A DNA stretch of 64,000 nucleotides from Lactobacillus johnsonii (GTDB taxonomy: Bacteria; Bacillota; Bacilli; Lactobacillales; Lactobacillaceae): assembly GCF_013487865.1 (NCBI RefSeq), contig NZ_CP047409.1, positions 1,674,001 to 1,738,000 of the forward strand, given 5' to 3'. Below, piece by piece: positions 35,721-46,756 of this stretch. Below the pieces are notes generated by a model that was not told the origin of the DNA, did not search any database, and saw nothing but the letters and a program-made list of their open reading frames with translations. The translations under genes and the position numbers were made by a program. Numbering within the stretch: the stretch's first letter is position 1; the number at the start of each line of letters is the position of its first letter.

Positions 35721-38700
35721 ATGGAACATAAAAATGATTTATTTTTTATTACTAAACTTAATGGGAAGGAAAAGTTTAGTTTTAGAAAACTTTCAGTTGG
35801 ATTAGTTACTGTTGCTTTAGGTACAACTTTCTTTTTAGCAAGTGGACAAATTGTACAAGCTGCGGATCAAGCTAATAACGATTCTCAACAAAATACAACT
35901 ATTAATCAAAACTCTGCCAATCCTGATAATTCTCGAACCTTAACTATTCAAAAATCAGAAACGGCAAATACTGCAAACAATACTACAGTCTCTCAAAACA
36001 ATGAGACTAATCCTTCATGTGAAAATAATTCTAAGCAAAATACGACCAATAATTTAAAAAACGATAAACCAACATTACAACAAGAAACTACGGCTCCAGT
36101 ACAGATTACAGGAAGCTCAACCAATACTTCTCTCATTGCTGACGTAACTCAAGGTAGCTTTAACGTTCATGTTGCTAACAATTCAAGTCATCCAATCATT
36201 ATCAATCATAATCAGCAAGTCAATGTTTCAGTAGCAGATTCTGATAACTTGCTAAAATTTGATGTTAATGCAACTAAAATTGGCAATTTTGATGTTGGCG
36301 TTAATAATAATTCCGGTACTAAAGACTTCACCTTTACCTATACGGGAAGTGACAATGGTGTTTTGTCTGGTTTCGATGCAACTTTTCCATTTGTGGCAGT
36401 TAATTCAGCTGCCCAAGCATACCATGAACAAAATGGAGCATATCCGGATTTCAATTTACCAATTACTGTTAACTTTACCTAATAGCCAATCTTATACACA
36501 AACTCTTCCAATTAAAATTAATCCTTATGAAGATAAAGTTGTAAAGGATGAAATTTTACACGGATTTATCATGGGGCCTAAAGTTATTTGGACACCAGGT
36601 CAAGATGGTAATCCTGGTACTAACGGCGTATATACTGAAAATGGTGCAAATTATACCGGTCCTGAGCCTAGCGCAGCAGCCGACATTCCAGCTGACCAAC
36701 AAAGAGATGCTCGCTTAATGCAGTATGGAATTGACTGGAACTATGGTTCAGTTACTAATGGTAATTCTCCATTAGATCCTTTATACAACGTTTTAGTCCA
36801 TATTAAATTTAGCAACCATCAAAAAATTCTTCCATCAACTATTAAGGTGTTTAAAATTCCCAATGATATAAAAATAATCGATGCAGATGGTCAAAGAACA
36901 AATATTAACGATTACTATAATGAGATTGTTAGTCATCAACCAAGTTTAGAAGATACTAATTTTGAAAATTTCCTAAAAAATTCAATTTATGATAATAATC
37001 ACCAAATTATTATTGATCAAACGGGGCCCTTTACTGTTAACGGCCAAGATTATTCTGAGAAAGGCCCATATTTCATTCAGCTAGATACACAACTTGATAC
37101 TAACTATATTCCAGACTGGATTAATAATCCTAACGATGGTCCATCTATCACTACCCCAATAAAAAACGAATGGAATTTAAATGGTTCTGGAACTACTAAC
37201 TCTTTTGTTCAAACTTATACTAATTTCAAGTTTGATCCAAAAGTAGACTTAATGGTTAATATTTACTTTATTGATGAAAATACTGATCAGGAAATTGCCC
37301 ACACTAGTCGAGAGATTATTACTCCTCCTAATAGTTCAATAACTAATCCGACTCCAAATATAATTAAGACCCTTGAAAGTCAGGGTTATAGAGTAGATGA
37401 AAGTGCGACTAAAGGTCAACATAGTGTTAAACCTTTACTCAACTTTGATCCAACTAAACAAAACTTTATTAACTACGATAATGACAATATAGATGTTTCA
37501 AATGATTCATTAAAATATTATGTTTACCTTTATCATGGTATCAGTGCTAAACCAGAAATACAGACATCTTCAGTAACTGAAAAGATTAATTATGTTTACG
37601 CTAACGGAACCAAAAACGGTCAACAAGCAGCTGCTCCCTATAGTCAAACTGTTACCTACACTCGTCAGGGAAGTAGAGATCTAGTGACTAATGAAATCGC
37701 TTGGAATCCCTGGAAAGCTAATTCTTCGTTTGATGAAGTAATTTCTCCAAAAACTGATGATTCAGCCTATACCTTAGTTGCACCTACAAGTATTCCAGCA
37801 ATTAACTTAAATATTACTTCTAAGGGAACAATTACTACTCAAGACAATGTTCCTTTAGATTACACCGTAAATTATTATGCTCCAGAAAAAGCTACTCTTC
37901 GTTTCTACGACGATACTGATAAAGAATATTTAGATAATTATTTAAGTCAAAATAATCAACCTACTTTATTAAGTGATAATTATACCAATCCAAGTGATGG
38001 ATCTTCTAAACAAACCATTTCATTTATAGGTGCTGATAAGATTGTTAACTTTTTAAACAGTAAGTATTACAAATTTGCTGGTGTTAGTGGTATTGGTTCA
38101 ATCAATAATACCGACTATTCCAAGATTTCTTATGGTGATTTTGATGACGATGAAACTAAAGATCAAGCTTTTGTTCTTCATTTCACTCATGAATTCAAAC
38201 CGATTACTGAGGATAAAACCATTTCAGAACAAGCTATTCTTTATGCAGAAAATGGTCCTAAACGAGGTCAAACTTTTGATACTTTGAATCTAGGTGATAT
38301 TAACTTCACTAGAACAGGACGAAAAGACTTAGTTACTAACCAAACTACTTGGAATAACTGGACTGTGGAAAATAATAGTAAAGTACTCTCACTTCCTGCT
38401 GTAATTTCGAATGTCTACAAAATTAATCCACAAAGTATTACACCAGTAGCTCCTAATTCTAAGAAATTTGAATTAGTAATAACCAAGTCTCTCCTTTGAA
38501 TTTTGATGCAACTAATGATCAAAGCTTAATTGCTAGTCTTGAAAACAATAGTACTTATTCAGTCAAAGTTCCTTATGCACTCAGTGAAAATATCACTGTA
38601 ACTTATATAGATGACACTACAGGTAAAGTCTTAGAAACTAAGAAATTATCCGGTGAACCAAATACTAGCGCTAACTATTCTACTAAAGACACAATTGATA

Positions 38701-39389
38701 AATATTTGTCTCAACATTATGCTCTAGTCTCTGATTCAACGAACCAACAAAATCTGATCTTTGACAATGACGAAGAGCCTAATGATCAAAATTACGAAGT
38801 TCATCTTACTCATAGATTTAAAGATTTACGTAATTCTCAGGTTGTTACTGAAACTATTATCTATATGTATGACAATGGCCAAGAAGCTGCTCCAAACTAC
38901 ACTTCTTCAACCAGCTTCTCACAAACTGGTAAACTTGACTTAGTAACTAATGTTAAAAGTCTGGAAAAATGGACACCCGATTCTAATGTTTTCAAATTAG
39001 TTGAATCTCCGATTATTGCTGGTTATACTGCTGATCACAAACAAATTGATCAACAAGTTGTTTCTCATGGTAGTTCTGACTTATTATTTAAAGTAATTTA
39101 TACTGCCGAACCTACTAAGCCTGTTCAGCCTACTAAGCCCGTTCAACCTACTAAACCAGTTGAGCCTACCAAACCTGTTCAACCTACTAAACCCATTCAA
39201 TCTGCTTCAAAAGGTAAAATACCTCATCAGAATAATGTAGTTGTCTCAATAAAAGAAGATAAGCAAACCATCTTACCTCAGACCGGAACTAAAAAGAATA
39301 GAGCTAGTCTCTTAGGATTGGCTTTCAGTGCCGCATCCCTATTGCTAAGCTTAATCGGTAATGATCTCAAACGGAAAAAGAAAAATTAA
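35721..39389 (+). pseudogene. LPXTG cell-wall mucus-binding-like adhesin, broken by two frameshifts
   Basis: The gene would encode a ~1220-aa surface protein. The N-terminus has a YSIRK-type signal (KFSFRKLSVGLVTVALGTTF). The C-terminus has a proline-rich PTKPVQ wall region, then LPQTG, a hydrophobic helix and KRKKK. Three Mub-type repeat units carry DLVTN (about 37680, 38325 and 38935), with MucBP-like segments between. The first frame stops at 36482: deleting one T near 36480 restores VNFTNSQSYTQ. A second shift at about 38473-38490 changes frame again (stop at 38499). So the exported N-terminus is separated from the sortase anchor. Confidence 0.85.
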
Positions 39390-39424
39390 GCTTTAAGAAA
39401 TTGTTCTGAGAAAGTTTAGAAACA

Positions 39425-39476
39425 AAATATCCTACTAAATCAAGATTTATCAATCCTGAAATTTAGTAGGATATTT
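39425..39476 (+). terminator. Terminator of the adhesin gene
   Basis: Arms AAATATCCTACTAAAT (39425-39440) and ATTTAGTAGGATATTT (39461-39476), perfect 16-bp stem with T-run. Confidence 0.9.
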
Positions 39477-39587
39477 TTTATCAGGTAGGCATATTCATAT
39501 ATTACTCTTTGAAAGCATTTTACTAGCAAAAACTGAATTTCTTTCGCTATACTTTTTAATTAATAGCTATTTTTGAAAGGATATCAT

Positions 39588-39962
39588 ATGGTTAAAGAAT
39601 TCAAATAATTTATTTCTCGCGGTAATATGATGGATTTAGCTGTTGGAGTTATTATAGGAGCAGCTTTTACAGCAATTGTAAATTCCTTAGTCAAAGATTT
39701 AATTAATCCTCTAATTGGATTATTTATTGGAAAAATTGACCTTTCCAACTTAAAATTCACTATTGGTGAAGCTACATTTAAATACGGTAGCTTCTTAAAT
39801 GCTGTTATTAACTTCTTAATTATTGCTCTAGTTGTCTTCTTCTTAATTAAGTTAGTTAATAAAATTACACCTAAAAAAGAAGTTGAAGATGATCCAGCTC
39901 CAACTAACGAAGAAATATACCTTCGTCAAATTCGTGACTTATTGCAAGAAAAGAATAAATAA
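39588..39962 (+). pseudogene. mscL: Large-conductance mechanosensitive channel with an early in-frame stop
   Basis: The MscL start is present: GAAAGGA RBS, then ATG 39588 encoding MVKEFK, then TAA at 39606-39608, then FISRGNMMDLAVGVIIGAAF in the same frame. MscL normally reads KEFKEFISRGN, so GAA (Glu) became TAA. The remaining channel (111 aa from ATG 39627: M1, pore helix VNSLVKDLINPLIG, M2 FLNAVINFLIIALVVFFLIKL and the C-terminal bundle) is intact. Reinitiation at 39627/39630 would give a channel lacking the amphipathic N-terminal helix that couples to membrane tension. Confidence 0.88.
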
Positions 39963-39993
39963 CTCAATATTTTTTATCATCTAAATATATAAG

Positions 39994-40045
39994 AAAAAGC
40001 ACCCATGGCTTCTTGTTTATCAATTGAAGTCACAGGTGCTTTTTA
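39994..40045. terminator. Bidirectional terminator
   Basis: Arms around AAAAGCACC (39995-40003) and GGTGCTTTT (40035-40043), long imperfect stem, between mscL (+) and the PTS IIA gene (-). Confidence 0.8.
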
Positions 40046-40058
40046 TATCAAGATAGAC

Positions 40059-40550
40059 CTAATTTTTCTTAAAATTAATTGTTTGTACTTTATCACCCGA
40101 CGTAATAGATCCTTTTTGAACGGGGGAGATCGAATCAATTAAGTCCATATTAGTATAAACAACAATTACTGAATCATCACGGCCACTATCAGTAATCTGT
40201 TTTAAATCCATAGTTCCAAGTATTTGACCGGCTGTCACATGATCACCTTTTTGAATTCTCATTTCAAAAGGTGATCCTTCTAATTCAACGGTATCAATAC
40301 CTAAGTGTACTAGAATCTCTAACCCTTCTTTGGTTTTAATCCCAATTGCATGTTTAGTAGGGAATAAAGTGGATATATCACCCTCCACAGGTGAATGAAC
40401 TTCTCCACTAGTAGGCTTAATAGCGTAACCATCACCTAACATTTTAGTAGAAAAAACATCATCTTTTACATCAGTAATAGGTATTAGTTCACCATCAACA
40501 GCAGCCTCTACTTCTAGTCCTTTATTTTTTTTCTTAAAAAAATCAAACAT
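40059..40550 (-). CDS. PTS glucose-family EIIA (Crr-like)
   Basis: 163 aa cytoplasmic phosphocarrier. The active-site His is in LEILVHLGIDTV (about residue 82), and the second His of the site is in FPTKHAIGIKT. The C-terminal part GDHVTAGQILGTMDL is typical of the glucose/glycoside family IIA. It should phosphorylate the EIICB encoded upstream in the same operon, which has no fused IIA domain. Last gene of the maltose-type operon. Confidence 0.92.
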   Translation of the reverse strand: MFDFFKKKNKGLEVEAAVDGELIPITDVKDDVFSTKMLGDGYAIKPTSGEVHSPVEGDISTLFPTKHAIGIKTKEGLEILVHLGIDTVELEGSPFEMRIQKGDHVTAGQILGTMDLKQITDSGRDDSVIVVYTNMDLIDSISPVQKGSITSGDKVQTINFKKN

Positions 40551-40554
40551 TTTC

Positions 40555-41064
40555 CTAACCTCTTAACCCTTTTAATCCAATCAACCCTAGCAAAAGGATG
40601 CAAAAAATATACAAAATAGTGCTGACAAGAATAGTAGCCTTAAAATATGACACAGTAACATTATTATTTTTTGAGCCTTGTAAAGCGCGTAGTCCGAAAA
40701 GACATAATAATGAACAGATAATATTACCCACAAATAATTGACAAAAGAACTGCCAAATATAAAAAGTCTTTAACGTTTTTATATTGTTAACTAATTTACT
40801 TTTATTTATCCAGCAATAATACCCTAAGAGAAAATCAGTAATATCAACAATTACAGAAATCGCTACTGCTGGCTGATTGTGCATCATATCTGCTAAACTT
40901 GCTTTTTCCATCACTATTCTAAACTCGAGAAGAGCCCAATAAAGTAGTGGAGCAACAAATAAAATAATTGAGTACCATTTTAAAATAGAACGAGTATTTA
41001 AGTGCAAACGTTCCATAATCTGATCACAAAAATCAGCTACTTTATTCTTCGTCGTAGTCCACAT
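40555..41064 (-). CDS. Membrane protein of unknown function in the maltose-type PTS operon
   Basis: 169 aa with four predicted helices (WYSIILFVAPLLYWALLEF, AVAISVIVDITDFLLGYYCWI, FYIWQFFCQLFVGNIICSLLCLFGL, ATILVSTILYIFCILLLGLI). No family recognised. ATG 41064 overlaps the end of the RpiR gene by 23 nt, so translation is coupled, and the PTS IIA starts 4 nt after its stop. The fixed location inside a sugar operon suggests a role linked to the transporter or its regulator. Confidence 0.75.
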   Translation of the reverse strand: MWTTTKNKVADFCDQIMERLHLNTRSILKWYSIILFVAPLLYWALLEFRIVMEKASLADMMHNQPAVAISVIVDITDFLLGYYCWINKSKLVNNIKTLKTFYIWQFFCQLFVGNIICSLLCLFGLRALQGSKNNNVTVSYFKATILVSTILYIFCILLLGLIGLKGLRG

Positions 41065-41860
41065 AGTCTATTCCTCTCTTTTGCATCTCCCACTGACAGT
41101 AGTTAGCAATTAAAAGATCAATGAAGGTATAGGCTGGACTAAAGGTGTCATTAGCAGACTCTTCTCCCCCAAAAACTTTTTGGAATTTCAAGGTACGAAA
41201 GAAGAAACTATAATCTGCTAGCGATACCAACTGTGTTGGTTTTAGAGTAGTAAATGATACCATCGTTATTTTGTTATTTAGGAGTTTTATCTTACTGATT
41301 TCATCGCGAATTTGAATGTTATCTCCGCTATAAGAAATTATAAACAACATATCTCCTGTTACAGCTCGCCGACTTACAATTCTTAATTCTTCAATCGCAG
41401 ATGGCAGGATTACAGCTCTTTTCCCAATCATAAATAATTCATGAGCTAAATATTTTGCTATTAGTTCTTGAGACCATCCAGTTGAATATAAATAAATTGT
41501 ATTCGCACCTTCAATATCAGAAAAAATCTTTTCTAAATCTAATGTGTTATAGTACTTTAGCACCTCTTGATTTGCATTCTCTACTTCAGTTGCAATATCA
41601 ATAATATTCATTTTCTTTTCATGACTTAAATCCGATAATTCAAATCGTAATTCACTATATCCAGATAAACCAATTTTTTTACATAATCTAAAAATTGATG
41701 ATTCTGATACATATAGTTTTTGAGCCAATTTTGATAAACTTAAATGACTGCATAAGGTGGGATTTGAAAACAAAAATCTAATAATTTCTTTTTCGGATTC
41801 ACTTAACTCGCCACTTTTTTCCCAGACACGTCGTTTCAAGTTAGCCATTATTATGTTCAT
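41042..41860 (-). CDS. MurR/RpiR-family transcriptional regulator
   Basis: 272 aa. An N-terminal RpiR HTH (LSLSKLAQKLYVSESSIFRLCKKIGLSGYSEL) precedes a SIS sugar-phosphate-binding domain (IYLYSTGWSQELIAKYLAHELFMIGK, MLFIISYSGDN) from about residue 100. In this operon it probably senses the phospho-sugar released from alpha-glucoside phosphate and controls the malH/PTS unit; three palindromes upstream of the GH4 gene are candidate sites. Confidence 0.9.
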   Translation of the reverse strand: MNIIMANLKRRVWEKSGELSESEKEIIRFLFSNPTLCSHLSLSKLAQKLYVSESSIFRLCKKIGLSGYSELRFELSDLSHEKKMNIIDIATEVENANQEVLKYYNTLDLEKIFSDIEGANTIYLYSTGWSQELIAKYLAHELFMIGKRAVILPSAIEELRIVSRRAVTGDMLFIISYSGDNIQIRDEISKIKLLNNKITMVSFTTLKPTQLVSLADYSFFFRTLKFQKVFGGEESANDTFSPAYTFIDLLIANYCQWEMQKRGIDYVDYDEE

Positions 41861-41936
41861 CCCCCTACTAATGTAAGCGTTATGTAATTACACTAGTAGC
41901 ATAACATAATAATAAGCTTATCAGCGCATGGAAATA

Positions 41937-43823
41937 CTACATATTTTCCTTCATCTTATCAATAATATTTTCTGCATTTAAGCCAATAACAATATCAATT
42001 TCGTTATCTTTATGAGTAATATCATGTGCTCCAAGATCTTTGAATTGTTTGCTATCAGCCACTTTAGAAGGATCGTATACTTCAACTCTAATTCTAGTTG
42101 AACAAGGTGTTAACTTCTTAATATTGTCACGTCCACCTAGTAAGTCAATGAAACCAATTGCTTGTTCGACCTCTGGATCTTGTTCTTGACTTACTTTGGC
42201 ATCATGACCAGCATTTTCCATCAAGCTCTGCATTCTTTCCAAAACTTGAGCAACATCAAGACCAACAATAACTTGAATAGCTTTTCCATGGTGAACCACA
42301 TTAACAGCTTTATTAGCCTTAAATTGTGCATCAGAACCTAATTTTTCTGGATCTTTAACCGTTACACGTAAACGTGTAGCACAAGATGATAGTTCTTCAA
42401 TGTTATTTGGACCACCTAATAGATCTAAGTAAGCCTGAGCTCTAGCAATATAAGGATCATTAGCATCAACACCTGTTGCTTGTTGAGCAGCTTTTTGTTG
42501 AGCCATCTTTTCTTTATATTCTTTCTTATTGATTAATTTAACATCTTCATCATCAGCTTCACGTCCTGGAGTTACATAGTTAAATTTTTCAATCATTATC
42601 TTAAAAATAAAGTAAGTAATAAAACCAAATACAATCCCAACAATGAATTGCATTACATAAATGTGCCAGTGATGTGCCCAAAGTGGAAGCCAATTCATTG
42701 AAGCAATACCAATTGCACCATCTGACATAAGTCCTCTTAAACCGAAACACCACATAACCGTATTCATAGTAGCAGCCATAACTGAATATACAATCCAAAG
42801 TACTGGAGCTGCGAATAAATAAGTAAAGTCAATTGGTTCAGTGATACCAGCAAAAACAGAAGTTAAGGCTGCTGGGATAAGTAATGCTGAAGTCTGTTTC
42901 TTTTTATTTTTCTTGGCAGTTGCATAGAATGCCCAACAAATAAATGGTACTAAGAAAACTTTTTCATTACCGTAAAGTTGGAATCCTTCTACAGAAGCAA
43001 TTTGTGATAAAGGTTTTGTACTTGCAGCATATTCAGTCAAGTGCTTTAACCAATATGGTTGAAGCCCTCCAGCAACAACAGCTGGTCCAAATTGGAACGG
43101 AATATATACCAAGTGATGAAGGCCAGTAGGAATTAAGACACGGTTCAAAAATGAGTAAATCCAAATACCAACAAATCCACTACTTACAATAAATTGTTGC
43201 ATACTGTTAATACCTAATTGTACTTTAGGCCAAATTAAACAAGTTAAAAATGCAACTGGAATCATTACAAAGAATCCTAAGAAGTAAACATACGTTGACC
43301 CCTGGAAAGTTCCAAGCCATTCTGGCAATTTTTTATCAAAGTAATGATTATGTAAATAAACAACAATACCAGCAATAATTAAAGAGAAAACAATGTTAGT
43401 ATCTAAAGTCTTGATACCAGCAATTTCAGTTAAACCACCATTAGTAGCATTAGCAGTAATTTGAATCTTATTAAAGTTTGGTACACCAAAGAACGCACCC
43501 CAGTGACTCAACATAGCTCCAACGAAATAGTTAAAAGTTAAGTAAGTAATGAGGGCTTCCATTGCGGCACGACTTCTTGATTTGTTAGCTAAACCAATAG
43601 GTAATCCAACCACAAAAAGCAAACATTCTTGATTAAAAACTGTCCAACCACCGGCAGAAATAGTGTCCCATACTTTATACCACCCAGTTGTAGGATTAGC
43701 TAAGGAGCCAAAAAGTGTTGCATTATTAAATAGACTTCCTAAAGCCACCACAATACCGGCAAATGAGAAAAGTAAGACAGGTACGAACATAGCGGCCCCA
43801 AATCTTTGTAGTTTCTGCATCAT
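41937..43823 (-). CDS. PTS alpha-glucoside/maltose-type EIICB with two tandem EIIB domains
   Basis: 628 aa. The EIIC domain (about residues 1-420, ~10 helices; GITEPIDFTYLFAAP) transports the sugar. It is followed by two EIIB domains, not one: NIEELSSCATRLRVTVKD (Cys ~481) and NIKKLTPCSTRIRVEVYD (Cys ~575), both with the phosphorylatable Cys and the TRLR/TRIR motif. The usual GlvC/MalP-type protein has one. Neighbours: phospho-alpha-glucosidase upstream, IIA two genes downstream. Probably imports maltose or related alpha-glucosides as 6-phosphates. Confidence 0.93.
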   Translation of the reverse strand: MMQKLQRFGAAMFVPVLLFSFAGIVVALGSLFNNATLFGSLANPTTGWYKVWDTISAGGWTVFNQECLLFVVGLPIGLANKSRSRAAMEALITYLTFNYFVGAMLSHWGAFFGVPNFNKIQITANATNGGLTEIAGIKTLDTNIVFSLIIAGIVVYLHNHYFDKKLPEWLGTFQGSTYVYFLGFFVMIPVAFLTCLIWPKVQLGINSMQQFIVSSGFVGIWIYSFLNRVLIPTGLHHLVYIPFQFGPAVVAGGLQPYWLKHLTEYAASTKPLSQIASVEGFQLYGNEKVFLVPFICWAFYATAKKNKKKQTSALLIPAALTSVFAGITEPIDFTYLFAAPVLWIVYSVMAATMNTVMWCFGLRGLMSDGAIGIASMNWLPLWAHHWHIYVMQFIVGIVFGFITYFIFKIMIEKFNYVTPGREADDEDVKLINKKEYKEKMAQQKAAQQATGVDANDPYIARAQAYLDLLGGPNNIEELSSCATRLRVTVKDPEKLGSDAQFKANKAVNVVHHGKAIQVIVGLDVAQVLERMQSLMENAGHDAKVSQEQDPEVEQAIGFIDLLGGRDNIKKLTPCSTRIRVEVYDPSKVADSKQFKDLGAHDITHKDNEIDIVIGLNAENIIDKMKENM

Positions 43824-43839
43824 AATTCATTCACCTCAC

Positions 43840-43879
43840 AAAAAGAAGGACTTATTAAACTACCAGATTAACAAGTCCT
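43840..43879 (-). terminator. Hairpin between malH and the EIICB gene
   Basis: AGGACTTATTAA (43848-43859) pairs with TTAACAAGTCCT (43868-43879, minor mismatch), followed on the minus strand by TTCTTTTT. It would partly terminate transcription after malH, lowering expression of the PTS genes. Confidence 0.65.
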
Positions 43880-43908
43880 CCTTTAATAAATTCCTATCTA
43901 TTAAGTTT

Positions 43909-45342
<1,434 letters not shown>

Positions 45343-45365
45343 TTATACCGCTATTTTTCAGCTTA

Positions 45366-45379
45366 GGAAAGCGGTTTCA
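45366..45379. promoter_or_regulatory. Candidate cre site upstream of malH
   Basis: GGAAAGCGGTTTCA matches TGWNANCGNTNWCA at 13 of 14 positions (first base). It is 114 bp upstream of the malH ATG, which fits glucose repression of maltose use. Confidence 0.65.
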
Positions 45380-45393
45380 AAAGTTAAGAATTC

Positions 45394-45440
45394 TATTTCA
45401 GATATTTTAAATATCTTGTCATAATCTGAAATATATTTCA
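45394..45440. promoter_or_regulatory. Overlapping palindromes upstream of malH, candidate RpiR operator
   Basis: TATTTCAGAT (45394-45403) and ATCTGAAATA (45424-45433) form perfect 10-bp arms. GATATTTTAAATATC lies between them. TGAAATATATTTCA (45427-45440) is itself a perfect 14-bp palindrome. Such TGAAA/TTTCA elements are typical for RpiR-family operators. Confidence 0.5.
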
Positions 45441-45626
45441 TTTTCTTAGTTTTAGCTTTTTACTAGAACTAATGGAGTAAGAAGCTTTTATTAATGATTT
45501 CTTCAAAATAATGGTCTGTACCATTGATAAGATATTTCACGTTATTAATATACTTGTATCTAACTTTAAAGAATAAATTATTATTTTTCGTGTTACCATT
45601 AGTACTTAGAAACTATTTAAACAAAA

Positions 45627-45654
45627 AAATGACAGATAATGATATCTGTCATTT
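45627..45654 (-). terminator. Terminator of the second PAS-like gene
   Basis: Arms AAATGACAGATA (45627-45638) and TATCTGTCATTT (45643-45654), 12-bp perfect stem with A/T flanks. Between it and the palindromes above (45441-45626) I see no gene, only A/T-rich sequence. Confidence 0.88.
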
Positions 45655-45671
45655 TTCATCTATAACTTCAA

Positions 45672-46406
45672 TTAATACTCTGAAGCACCAGAACTTGTAT
45701 CAGTTTCTTCTTGCTTCTTTTCCACATGTTCTTCATGCTTAGATGCACCAGTTGCAATATCAACTCCATCTCTCTTATAAGTTGCACCAGTTGTAGCATC
45801 AGGATCATCTACTAGCTTTTGACCAGTAGTTTCACAGAAATATTTTACAAACGGATATATATCTTGTACCCATTCATAAGTTCCCACGTAATTTCCTTCA
45901 TCGTCTTCAATTCGCTTATAATCATGCAAAATTAATTTATGACGATTGCCATTAGGAACGGGCATTTTTACCTCATCATGACCATCTACCTTGTTTCTTA
46001 AAGCATAAATAACTTTCTTAGCCTCAGGAATTACATTGCGAATATCTGGGTGAACGGCGCCCATTGTATCACCAACTTGATCTGGCGTACGTTTGGCGAG
46101 CATTTTCTTATTTGGATCAGTTGGTCTGTTATACCACAAAAATTGGTTATTATCATCTACATAAGTTAATTCACCAAACGCACGACGTAACATCCAATTA
46201 ATTTGGTTAACGGTAAGAAGACCAGCATCCAATTTTACATAGTCGTCGCCTTCTGCTGCATGTACCTTTCTAGCAGCTTTGTTCAACCAATCTGGATCAT
46301 TTTTATCGATACCTTCGACCGTGTATCGGGATTTGCCGGTTGCATCAAAGTCTTCTTTAATATAATCTTCTTCTTTTAAATCTTGTAGCCATTTAGGTTC
46401 TGCCAT
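45672..46406 (-). CDS. PAS-domain-like protein, paralogue of the 33927 gene
   Basis: 244 aa soluble protein. A charged N-terminal extension (KWLQDLKEEDYIKEDFDATG) is followed by the shared core: DDYVKLDAGLLTVNQINWML, FGELTYVDDNNQFLWYNRP (PAS-like), HPDIRNVIPEAKKVIYALRN and VQDIYPFVKYFCETTGQKLVDDP. The C-terminal tail is acidic with two GAS(K/E) elements (GATYKRDGVDIATGAS and GASEY). Function not known. The shared blocks with the smaller protein at 33927 indicate duplication. Confidence 0.75.
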   Translation of the reverse strand: MAEPKWLQDLKEEDYIKEDFDATGKSRYTVEGIDKNDPDWLNKAARKVHAAEGDDYVKLDAGLLTVNQINWMLRRAFGELTYVDDNNQFLWYNRPTDPNKKMLAKRTPDQVGDTMGAVHPDIRNVIPEAKKVIYALRNKVDGHDEVKMPVPNGNRHKLILHDYKRIEDDEGNYVGTYEWVQDIYPFVKYFCETTGQKLVDDPDATTGATYKRDGVDIATGASKHEEHVEKKQEETDTSSGASEY

Positions 46407-46550
46407 TTTATTTCACCTCATAAATCTACATCTCTTCAACCTGATTATACCCACTAACGAAAAGGCTTGCAATGCTTATATACAGTATTTTACATATAAA
46501 GTTGGCATAATATATATTTATGGAATATAGATTATTTTTTAAATTAAGTG

Positions 46551-46579
46551 TTGACTAAAAGTAAGTTGTACGATAATAT
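46551..46579 (+). promoter_or_regulatory. Promoter of the cystine transporter leader
   Basis: -35 TTGACT (46551-46556) and -10 TAATAT (46574-46579), spacer 17 bp. Predicted start near 46586 gives a short 5' UTR before the leader peptide's AAAGGAG. Confidence 0.65.
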
Positions 46580-46600
46580 AGCTTGTGAAAAGTAAGAAAG

Positions 46601-46696
46601 GAGCTAATGATTATGTTTAATGTACGTCAAGCAAATTCTTGTTGTTGTAATTGTCAAAAAAATTTGGCAATTATTTGGCGTACAGTCATTAGTTCA
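46601..46696 (+). promoter_or_regulatory. Nested leader hairpins around the Cys codons
   Basis: Three helices nest: GAGCTAATGA (46601-46610) with TCATTAGTTC (46687-46696), covering the leader RBS; TGTACGTCAA with TTGGCGTACA (near 46620 and 46674-46685); and AATTGTCAAA with TTTGGCAATT. The TGT codons lie in the asymmetric loop between the second and third. Confidence 0.5.
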
Positions 46697-46717
46697 TTCA
46701 AGAATTTCTCTAGTTAG
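46607..46717 (+). CDS. 36-aa cysteine-rich leader peptide of the cystine transporter
   Basis: AAAGGAG (46597-46603) then ATG 46607 (or 46613). The peptide MIMFNVRQANSCCCNCQK continues NLAIIWRTVISSFKNFSS and stops at TAG 46715. Four of five codons at 46640-46654 are TGT (Cys-Cys-Cys-Asn-Cys). The peptide is otherwise unlike a known toxin or bacteriocin. It ends about 40 nt before an intrinsic terminator that precedes the cystine transporter gene. The layout is a leader-peptide attenuator: ribosome stalling at Cys codons in low cysteine would change the RNA fold and allow read-through. Confidence 0.7.
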   Translation: MIMFNVRQANSCCCNCQKNLAIIWRTVISSFKNFSS

Positions 46718-46756
46718 AAACTAGCTTTTCAAAGTTATAACTATGGTTTTTCTCAC

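Noticed and set aside
36259-38499. Middle part of the adhesin as an independent gene
   Set aside because: No RBS or signal peptide; it continues the protein sequence of the first frame after a one-base shift.
41871-41884. cre-like TGTAAGCGTTATGT upstream of rpiR
   Set aside because: Last two bases break the consensus (12/14); too weak to list as a feature.
46607-46717. Cys-rich 36-aa ORF as a bacteriocin or toxin
   Set aside because: No leader/processing site, immunity or export genes nearby; the position before a terminator and cystine carrier fits a leader peptide better.
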